From: Setophaga petechia
Lineage: Eukaryota > Chordata > Aves > Passeriformes > Parulidae
DNA: 64,000 nt
Reading direction: 5' to 3'
Assembly: GCA_024362935.1 (NCBI GenBank)
Contig: JANCRA010000030.1
Span: 10,673,953-10,737,952 of the forward strand
The position numbers and the translations under genes are program-made. Below, one piece after another: positions 54,871 to 64,000 of this stretch; position 1 is the stretch's first letter, and each line of letters starts with the position of its first letter. A model generated the notes under the pieces. The model ran no database searches. It was not told the DNA's origin and saw only the letters and a list, made by a program, of their open reading frames with translations.

Positions 54871-57800
54871 AAGGAACGGAGTACCTTGAAGAGGTGTGAG
54901 GTCAGGCACAGGAGCTGCCCAGCCAGCCAGATACCTTCTCCAATAACCTGCTCAGTGGAGAAAGCACCTAGGTCCAATCCAGCTCGTTTGAGTTTGCAGG
55001 TGATTTGATCTGTATTTCAAAAAGAAATTACAGCTGTTTTGTTCCTTCGCTCCAGCTGAATACTGCAGCATTATGCTCAGCAGATGTGCAAGGGGAAGAT
55101 AATTTTCCATGACAGCAAGGCCAGAAGACCTACAGAAACTCTCTCCTCCCAAGCAGCTCACCATTAAGACTGAACAGTCTCAGAAGAGGGGAGTCAGCAG
55201 GGTGGGTAACTCACTGAGAGGGGGCGTACATGGCAGTGGCAGCAGCTGAGACTCACACTGTTGATGTGCATTTTACAAGAGTAATCTTAGGGGTAGAGAG
55301 AGTGATGTAAGGAAAGAAACAAGGGGGCTAGGACAAGGTTCTGGTTTCTGTAATTGTAAGTAAGCAACTTATAATAGCAATTTTGAATGTTTCAAGAGAT
55401 GAAATCAAAGCCATAAAATTTAAATAATGAAAACGGAGTTGTTTAAATTTTACTTTAGAAACTATAATTAAATTGCTGCAATGGGTAGCTTTTGTGGAAT
55501 GTCTGCAAATTATTTGCATTGATCTGCTAATAATAGGATATGGAATGCTTTTCATCACCAGAGAAGCTGTAGTTATTAGTCAGCCTTAAGGTTGTTGGTT
55601 CAGTTCATTATTCTCAATTATGCTAATGGAAAAGCTGGTGTGGAGAAATGAAGCTGTTGATTTTCCTCCGATTGCTGGACCCCAGGAGCACTAGGTACCT
55701 CCCCAGGTCTTTGCTCTTACCAGCTGGTTTTGTCCAGCTGGTCAGAATGTCCTGGACCCATGGACAGGAAATATGGATGCTTGTTTTTAAAAAAAAGTAA
55801 AATATGTTCTAAAGCAAGGCAACCACAATCACCCTTAGCAGGATCCCCACCTCACCTGCTGTTCTTCTAAGCTATACTGTGGAGCTTATGTAGGAAACAG
55901 CTGAAATGAAAATATCCAAGTCAGGGAACATTTGTTTTCCTAAAATCTTCCCTGTTTGCAGGCAAAATTCTTTCAGTGGAACAAGATGTTCACATGCTGT
56001 TGTGGAGCCAGGAATAAATGAGCACTCAGGCAGGTAGTCAGCAGCTCTGAACTTCCTTCAGTGTTGGTCACTAGGAAAGGTTCAGGATGTGGCTCCCTTG
56101 CCTTGTGCCATGAGCTAAGGACACAGCAAACAGTGACAGGTGACTGTACATGGCATGCAAAAAGACATCACATTGAATTCTGTCAGTCACTTGCAACTAG
56201 ACAGATTATGTCAGGAGCTGTATTCGCTCTACTGAATAACAGCCATGTCCTTTCACCACTGGGCAAGGGGCAGACAACAACATAATTAAAAGTAGTCAAT
56301 TATAAATACAGGCAAATAAGTAATTTTATAGTGTTGTGTTTCTATCAGCAGGTTACAAGGCAAGGCATTTCAGGATTTAAAACAGGTCAGAAAAAATTAC
56401 AAAACCCAAAATAATGCAGAAAGAAATACATAAGTTTAGGCAGTGATGCAGAAAGAAGCATGCTGTGGTGTGTAAAGTGTCTCTCTGCATATCAGAGATA
56501 CCTCTGGGCCCCTACAACTGGCACAAACTGCAGTGAGAATGGTTTGGGGTGAGATGGCACCATGGGACAAAGGCTGTAGTGGAGGTAGATAACAGACCCA
56601 ACTAAACTGGAAGAAACTGCTCTTCTCTACCAAGTGTTTCAATTGCCAAAATTTCTTTTGAGATTCAAAGAGCATTTGTGTTGTGTGTGTATGCACACAT
56701 ATATACACGAAGTGTATTCCCACATTAGAACTTAATCTTCTGCTACAGTTTCCTTCTTAGAGCTGTTCCTATTTGCATAACTAAATGAGGACAGTACAGT
56801 CTTCTGTGCATTTTTTTTTTAACTCAAGACAGGGGCACCACCTAACGGCCATTGGATCCCCAGCTTTGCTTCCCTGCAGCTGGCAAGTCCTCCCAACTCA
56901 AACCACAGCCAGCAGAGCAGAAATCCGACTGTTCCGCTGAGTTACCAATCACTAGTCCTGAAAACTGGCAGGACTGATCAGGGCACCTCGCGTTCCACAT
57001 ACGTGCACACCCACACGCTCTCAGCCTGCATGCACAACTGATCTTCAGAAGGAAAATAAAGCCTCCCTGAGAGGGGAGAGCCTGGTGGCACCTGGCACAA
57101 GGCAGGCACGGCTCTGGTGGAAGGGCTGGGCCGGTACAGCGGCCCCAGGGCAGCAATCTCGAGGTCTGATAGCTCTCCATCCTAAACACTTTCAGCCCTT
57201 TTGCGTTTGTGGTTGGGCACCTGAAACACCCTTCAGCTGCATTCACTCTTCCATTCAGCTTTAGATAACCCACTGGTTTATGGCATGCTCATGGGAAATT
57301 CAGAGATTACTCATTTTCTATGGACATTGGCAAGGCACAATTCAATTCTTGCAGCTTTGCCAGCTTGCTATACACACCTATACAGGAAAGTTTGTCCCAA
57401 TTTAAAGTGCCTTTTAGGAACTACAGGTAAACTTATGTAACTAACCTAACAATTACATCAGTAAAATCACATGACCAAAAGGCCACCATGAGAGACTTTG
57501 GAACACACTTTGGGACTTAGGAAGGAACATACTCTCTAAATAATTTCTCACAATAACTCATAAAAACTTTAAAAAAGAACACCCCTTCTCCTTATGCTAA
57601 CAGGGCAAGTCTAACTCCAGGCAAACTTTGAATTTGTGTAAATGTCACCTGTATAGCTGGGGGGAATTCTTCACCTGTACCAAAATGCTTCTTACACAAT
57701 AATCCTTTGCCATCCATGTGCCTAAACATGCTTCAGCTTGTCATCTTTGCATAGCCATCATTCTCCAATTAACTTGAGTTGTAGACAGCTTCTATCAGGA

Positions 57801-60800
57801 TCACTAACTCCTGCATGAGTCTCTCTGAAAGTTTGGTCATTTTCTAAAAATTTCAGTGGCTTTCTAAAAAGTGATCCCCCCATCAATCTCACTTATTTAG
57901 CATGATATGCTAAGGAAGCACTTTCATTTTAACATAGTCTGAAATTCGTAACAAAACTTTTCATTTTATTTTTCATATAAATATGACAAATATTATTTAA
58001 TCTCTGAGTGTTACATAAAAAAAGGTGGAAAGTTTCTGTGGCTTCCTTCTTTGTTTTCAGAGATCTACTTGTCAACCAAAAGTAAAAAAAATGCCACAAT
58101 TATTCCAGCAAGGAAGGGCTTCTGGAGTATGGAGCTAGTGCCAGAGATACTGCCACTAAGCATGTCTGAGCTGCTTGCTTTGTCACAAAACCTCCTGAGT
58201 AGCCAGGTGAAGATAATTACCACCCAAGCTGATGAAAGTGTATCTCTTCTACCTTTTGAAAATTGCCTGGCTTTGTTTGTTAGATTTGGCAAACAGGGAC
58301 CTAACCTGATTTTAGCCTTAATAAAGTAACTGTGGGCAACTTCCTCTCTTTTTGGAAAAGGATATGAGGAATCTTGACTGATATGACCTTCACTGTAGTG
58401 CCTTTTTTATATCTTTATATCGCAAAATCAGTTTGGACATAATTAATTGTCTTCACTGCCAACTGGATGTAAAACCTGCATGTGTCCCACGTGCCCCGCA
58501 GCAGCAGGCAAAGCTCTGCACTGCTGCAGGAACCGGCTCAGGTTAGGTCACAGGTCAGTAAATAATCTCTAAAACACTGAATAATTCAAAGGGTAATTTG
58601 GTGGTCAATGAATGTCAGACCCTTGTAATTCCATAAATCATCTCTGCAAATAATCAATAACTTCCATTAAACAATGAATTTTACAGTTTCTTCATTGCCT
58701 GTCAGTCCCACATGAGTATAAATTTGAGGCAGGTAATTGTATATGCTCCAATAATTTTGATGATTTGCATAATAAGAAAGCCAAGCTGGGTATATTCACT
58801 CACATTGAGGAAAATGTGTAAGAGTGTCCTACCCAAAGATAATACAGATGGTAGGACACCATCTCATGAACACAGAGGCTCCCAGACTTTGAGATTGCAG
58901 TGGCCAGGTTCATTTGTAACACTTTGTTCTACATAAACTTCATTTTTATTTCCCGATTTGCTTTGAAAAAAAAGGACAATCTTAAAATCATGAACTGCCC
59001 GACTTCTATGGACTATACAATAGGTTCTGTCAGCTACTTAAGAGAACTGAATCTGAATTTTAAAAGTATTTACATCTAAATGTACTAACCTTATTTTGAC
59101 TTCCTATGAAGATTTTTCCGAGCATACCCAATAATATGTAACAGTATCTTTTAACTAATCTTCCTTATATTGGTCCTTTAACCTTTTGAAGTGGTCATGT
59201 TCTTTTTCTGTGCTTAATTCCAAGTAAATTTGTCCCCAACAAGTAACTGCAAGGCCAGGGATATTGACATACAGACAAGGAATGTCAAACCATGAAAAGA
59301 AAAGCTTAGTGACATCATTTCCACCTGAAGCAGAATGAGGGTGTCAGCCTCAGTGTCCCCAGCAGCCCAGAACAAAGCACAGGTCCTGCCAGCCCCAGAG
59401 TCCACAGCTCTGCTGGGCAGCTGCACCTGGGTAAGGCAGAGCTAACATGCCTGGAGTGGAGTTCCCCCACCCCAGAAACACTGACTGTCTCCCAGGGCAG
59501 CACAAAGTCAACTCATGGGCAATAATGATCCTTTTTTCTGGGGCTTGTTAATAGACCCCACAAAGCATGGCAGACAGTTCTGGGCTCTTTTTTGTGGTGC
59601 TGATTTTATGTTCCCATTGCTATTATAAAACATTGGAATCTAGAAGAAACTAATATATTAATTTATTTAACCTAGAAAACTGATGAGCAGATTACCCAAG
59701 GTTACTGTACCTGCTTCAAAGATTAAACATCATTTAGAAGTCAAAGGGCAACTATTTATCGGCTGCAATGTATTTAATTCAGAGCCTTGAGCAGGATTAA
59801 ATTTCTCATGGGTATTTGTGCTAATTTCAAAGGCTAGACTGACAGACAGTGTCTGAAAACAAAATTAAAGAGGGAAGGATTTAAATAGAATGTTTTTCTT
59901 TCCAGAATCCGAAGTGGCCTTATTTTTCAGTTGCTGGACTGCAAAATACTTCCACGTCCTTGTAGGATCAAGGGCTATCAAAACAGACAAAAGGAAGATC
60001 TGTGATTTAGTGGCATCACAGTTCACATGGTTTATATTTCTACTAAGCTCCCTGTGCTGTTTCACAGACCATGTGGCTTGGGATTGCTTTCAGACACAAA
60101 ACTATGCACGGAAGTACAGATTTAGATACAACCTAAGATACATCCACAGATATTTGGTGCTTCTGAACAATCTGTATTGAATCAAACCTGCTTATATTAA
60201 AGTATTAAATACATGTTGTCTTTAGAAATTTTCAAAGGCATCTTTGGGAAGTTGTTATGTAGAAAATGTAAGTAATTGCTTTAGACCAAAAGGACACTAT
60301 GCCATCTGAACAAACAGAGCCTGCAGAGTATCTTTTAGAGTGAAGGACTATTTCACTTGTAATTACTACAGCAGCAACATTGGATCTTATTACTCTAGCA
60401 CATGCTGTCAACAAAACATATTTTTCAGTTCCCTCTTGATTAAAACAACCATTTTTGCATTTATTGAATTATCACAATGCACTCTGAGGAAAAAAAACCA
60501 TGAGAGAACAGTCTGAGATAACTTGGGGAACAGGAGAAAGTGGAGAGTATCTCTTGAATCCTGAGAAAGTGCTGAATTTTTTACTTGAGAGGATCCCTAG
60601 GATGAGCTGGAAGTCTCTGCTGCTGTGTCATGTTGTAGGTTCACCCTGGCAGCAACTCAGCCCACACAGACATTCACTCACACCTCTGCCTCAGTGTGGG
60701 ATGGGGAACATAAGAGAATTGAGAGGGCAAAAGTAAGAAGACTTGTGAGTTGAGATAGAGACACTTTACCAGTAAAGCAAAAGCTTTGTGTGCCAGCAAA

Positions 60801-60840
60801 GCAAACCAAGAAATGAGTTCCAGACTCCTGTGGGAGGCAG
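54871..60840. other. Intergenic sequence, no gene seen
   Basis: There is AT-rich single-copy sequence with no recognisable exon. 59640-59830 has AATATATTAATTTATTTAA and GGATTAAATT motifs and might be regulatory. 56842-57273 carries a minus-strand frame without domain features. Confidence 0.55.
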
Positions 60841-60892
60841 GCGCTCAGCGTCGCCAGGACGGCGGCTCCGGCGCACGCGGCGGCGACTCGGG
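60841..60892. other. Very dense CpG patch beside LTR-like sequence
   Basis: About a dozen CpG occur in 52 bases (CGGCGGCTCCGGCGCACGCGGCGGCG). It directly precedes the LTR-like fragment at 60935 and may belong to the same insertion. Confidence 0.6.
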
Positions 60893-60934
60893 AGCACCAG
60901 CACCACCACCCCACATCCTCTCCTTTCTCTCTCC

Positions 60935-61175
60935 TCCCCAAGCTGCTGTTGCTGTGCATGATGTGCCATGCTGTGGGATACCCATCGCTGGCCAGCTGGG
61001 GTCAGCTGTCCTGGCTGTGTCCTCTCCCCACCTCCGGTGACCCCGGCCCCCTGTCGCTGGGTTGGAATAAACTGTGCTCACCAGTAACTGCCACTGCTTT
61101 GGTCACACACTCAGATCACTGCACTGTACCAGCTACTTGGAAGAAAAGTAAGGTTATTCCAGTCAAAACCAGTAA
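60935..61175 (+). mobile_element. Avian endogenous-retrovirus LTR-like fragment
   Basis: Landmarks in order match a common bird LTR family as I recall it: CCATGCTGTGGGATACCC, then GCCAGCTGGGGTCAGCTGTCC, TGGCTGTGTCC, a central AATAAA (about 61065), and a final CCAGCTACTTGGAAGAAAAGT then TTCCAGTCAAAACCAGT. The order and spacing are right but the middle is diverged. No internal retroviral genes flank it, so a solo or partial LTR is likely. Confidence 0.55.
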
Positions 61176-64000
61176 AATGAAGTACCTATGGAATTTGTTG
61201 GCCAGCCATACGTAGTCATAGTGAATTCTAGAAAAAAAAAAGGATTTGTAAGAGAAAAGAAAAAGCATTTTGAAATTAACTAACCTCCCTCTTGAGAACC
61301 TGCAGTGAACAAGAAGATCCAGCTTTCAGCCTTGCAACGGGCATCTGAGAGGGAAGCCTTAAAAAATCTTTGGCTGGATTTGAAGGTTTCTTCTAGGGAG
61401 CTATAATCAGCGCTGTGGGCACTGTTTGTAAATTAATGACCAGTGAAAGGATTTGCTTGAAACATGAACTGTAGCAACTTAGTAATTCTGTAAGCCCCTG
61501 AGCCAATGTCATGACTACTATGAGCACTTGAGGGTTTTCATTCTGTTAGGAGTCAGGCTCACCCAGCTCTATTTGCAGTGTCACTTGCCAGAAAAGGCAG
61601 AGCTCATGGATGTGTGCATCACTGGCACAGGTATCCTGCCCAATGCACTCTTTCAGGTCATGCCACTTCCACAAGTTCTTTGCACAACCTCTGACCTGAT
61701 CCACTGCCAAAATCCTGGTCAGAGGGAGCTTGTTTCATTTTTCCTTACAGTACTCATCACCTACAGAGACAACTCTGCAGGAGTTGGTCACCCAGCATGT
61801 GTAGCAAACATTGCTCCAGCACTGTGGGCCTTTTCCATGAGTCTTTTGTCTAGACTGTGAGCTCCTTGGAGCCCATACCCTCAGTAGAAGCAGAGGAGAC
61901 TAAATTCAGACATAGGAGTTACTCAGATTTTAGTTTCATTGCTAAAAAAATAAATTGCTTTGGTGCTTTTCAGTCCCTTGCAAATTTCAGAATTCCCAAA
62001 TCTGGGATGCAAACAGTTTAAAAGGCAGAAAACTGAAGCTCGACCCCTTTAGTTTTGCACAAGAGCTGCTAAGAGTGAGTGATTAGTCAAAGCCAAAGAG
62101 CAGATCTGTGCTGATGCTGATTCCTCCTTCTGAGCAGCTCTGATCACAGCTGCAGAATTTAACATGCCTTGTAGGATGCCAGACCGCACCATTCATATTT
62201 GAGCTCTACCAGCACCCTCCTTGGTCTGCCTTCTGCTCACTGCAGGGCACTGCTGGCTGTCACAAGGCTTTGTCATGCATAGCCACACACCTGCAACCTG
62301 CACAAAGACAAGGCAACAGCAAATGGAATTTTCAGTGTAAAACAAGAAGCAGGACTCCTGGAGAAATAGGCAATTGCAGGGTTGCTTTACAGTACCTGCA
62401 GCATCCCTGCTCCTCGCTCCCTGCCATGGTGCCACCCTGGAGAATCCTCTGCTGTGCTCCAACCAGCACCTCTGGAATGAGGTGTCTGCAGAGCTGCAGG
62501 CCGGGTCAGATCACTCCAAAGCCCCCTTAGTGGTTAGTGCTGTGGGACATTAGTTCTGGATGACTAATTATTTGGTTTAAAAACAGGTCTTTTGTTTCTT
62601 GGACTATAAAGACAACATGACCACTTTCTGTACTTTTGACCCCTGGGAAAGAAAAGCCACAGATAATAGAATTAAACCCTCATTTCACTTGAGATAATAT
62701 TTGTATTAGCTCCCTTAGTAAAATGTCATGTACACTGCCAAGTCTGCAGGTTATCACTTCCATAGCTGGAGTGTTTGGAGACAGGGCTTGGAAATAGGGG
62801 GTATTTGGGGGAAAGCTCTGAGAATTATAAGACCTGTAACTGTAGAACTTTTTTCCTACTCGGTCTGACATTTCCTTCAGGACTTGAGCTCAGACAAAAT
62901 AACAGTTAGGATATTTTTTATTGGCCCAACACCGAAACATTATATAAGGTTTCAAGGCCACGCCGATGATTTTTACCCTTTTTTTTAAGGCGCTCTGTAG
63001 ACTTTGCAGGGAAAAGAATCAATGCATTCAACTATGATTTCAATTGTGCTCATCTTTCAAGGGATTATTTTAAAATTTTAAGTATGAAGGAGGAGTGTGA
63101 GTTCTCCCCATCAGTACTCAGAGCTTTTTCCTTATAATTCTGAAATCAAAGCAACAATAATAAAGCTTCTTGGCCAATTATTAGTTCGAGACATTTCATT
63201 CCATTCCAGGGAAGAAATGACCACTCCCTCCCTTTTCCTGCTGCAGTCATGTTGTGTTTGGATGCCCAAATGGTTTCAGGTAAGATTAGATTTTTCCATA
63301 ACATGGGAGCTAATTCTTCCACTGCCTTCTCCCTTTTTGCTTTGTAAATGGCAGTACACATTCTGAAAAATAAATCATTGGTAAAGAGGCAATTTCAACC
63401 CCTGACACAAGCAGCATGCTGGGCAAGTTGGGTGATCAGGTAACACAGAGCTTTTTAGATTGGCTCGTATTGAGGAAATGAAGATTTCCTCATTACAAGT
63501 TGAAGATCTTAGCTTGAGAAAGTATAAGCTCATTCTTTAAATATGCCCTGTATCATCAGCACTTCTTTACTACAGAACACCACTCCAACCTTTCCCATGG
63601 AGGAATCTAAACTATCAGTTCTCTACACTTTTCAGGATGCGCACATTCATTCAGTCAATATACCACAGTGTAATATTTTCCTTAATTCACAGCTCCCAAT
63701 TGTATTTCCCTTCATTTTATTTCCATGCTGTTTATTTCCATGGAGTTGTAGAGGCAAAGCACAGGCCTGGTGTTCTTCACACACAAAGCTGGTTTTTGCG
63801 GGCAGGGTAGGGAGGGCTGCTGAAGCTAGTAGAAGGAAAACAAGAGAGAAAGAAAATATTTTCTCTGCTTTGTGCTGTATGCTTTGGTGTCTGGTTACAG
63901 AATAGTCAGAGTACAGTGACAATATGATTCCCCATATGATGCCACAACTGAGACCTGACACCGTGTGCAGGCGGTGTTCAACCAGGGCATGTGCATCTAC
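61176..64000. other. Intergenic sequence to window end, no gene seen
   Basis: No coding exon, RNA gene or clear repeat is recognised. 62890-63010 is AT-rich with a TTTTTTTTAAGGCGC junction and may be ordinary desert. Confidence 0.55.

Noticed and set aside
60786..61081. Overlapping Ala/Gly/Pro-rich frames on both strands
   Set aside because: Explained by the CpG patch and LTR-like sequence rather than a gene.

Overview
The window is vertebrate nuclear DNA, almost certainly from a bird and possibly a songbird. It has split genes with GT-AG introns. It carries a CR1 LINE whose 3' end has the avian-type octamer repeat (30850-31390), endogenous-retrovirus remnants, and a long AT-rich, gene-poor flank. 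I saw no bacterial gene organisation, CRISPR array, tRNA or rRNA. The only protein-coding gene I can support is the C-terminal half of LMX1B, a LIM-homeodomain transcription factor, on the + strand.

Left part (1-11545): positions 1-1802 are the end of an LMX1B intron. The last five coding exons follow at 1803-1981, 2367-2444, 2842-2908, 3727-3888 and 5582-5739, numbered 4-8 by the usual vertebrate structure. Together they encode 214 residues: the pre-homeodomain linker, the whole homeodomain (split over three exons), a Gln-rich stretch and the conserved C-terminal tail, ending at TGA 5737-5739. The LIM domains lie upstream of the window. The 3' UTR starts at 5740. It has an early AATAAA at 6196 and, if the distal AATAAA at 11517 is used, runs about 5.8 kb. 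A long UTR would contain an 18-bp hairpin, a 0.55-kb GT-rich minisatellite, a (CTGTCC)6 tract, an AU-rich block and an (AC)11 run.

Right part (11546-64000): I find no recognisable protein-coding gene. Notable items are a G/T strand-biased tract (15124-15222), an isolated CpG island (about 15990-16427) ending in a consensus splice donor and bordered by a TAAT-rich segment, and a 51-bp x 11 minisatellite (25119-25679) that is open in several frames. There is also the CR1 (30850-31390), a second small CpG cluster (33169-33315), and a 26-bp exact duplication 4 kb apart (41223 and 45183). Further right are a 42-A run (49745-49786), a minus-strand gammaretrovirus-like protease/RT-start remnant with possible LTR and primer-binding site (54112-54870), and an LTR-like fragment (60935-61175). 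Several AT-rich blocks with homeodomain-type TAAT motifs are nominated as possible conserved regulatory DNA.

How it fits together: the layout suits a developmental transcription-factor gene followed by a regulatory gene desert. I found no new multi-gene system. The best leads are the orphan CpG island with donor site, the repeat-rich LMX1B 3' UTR, the 51-bp minisatellite and the unexplained 26-bp duplication.
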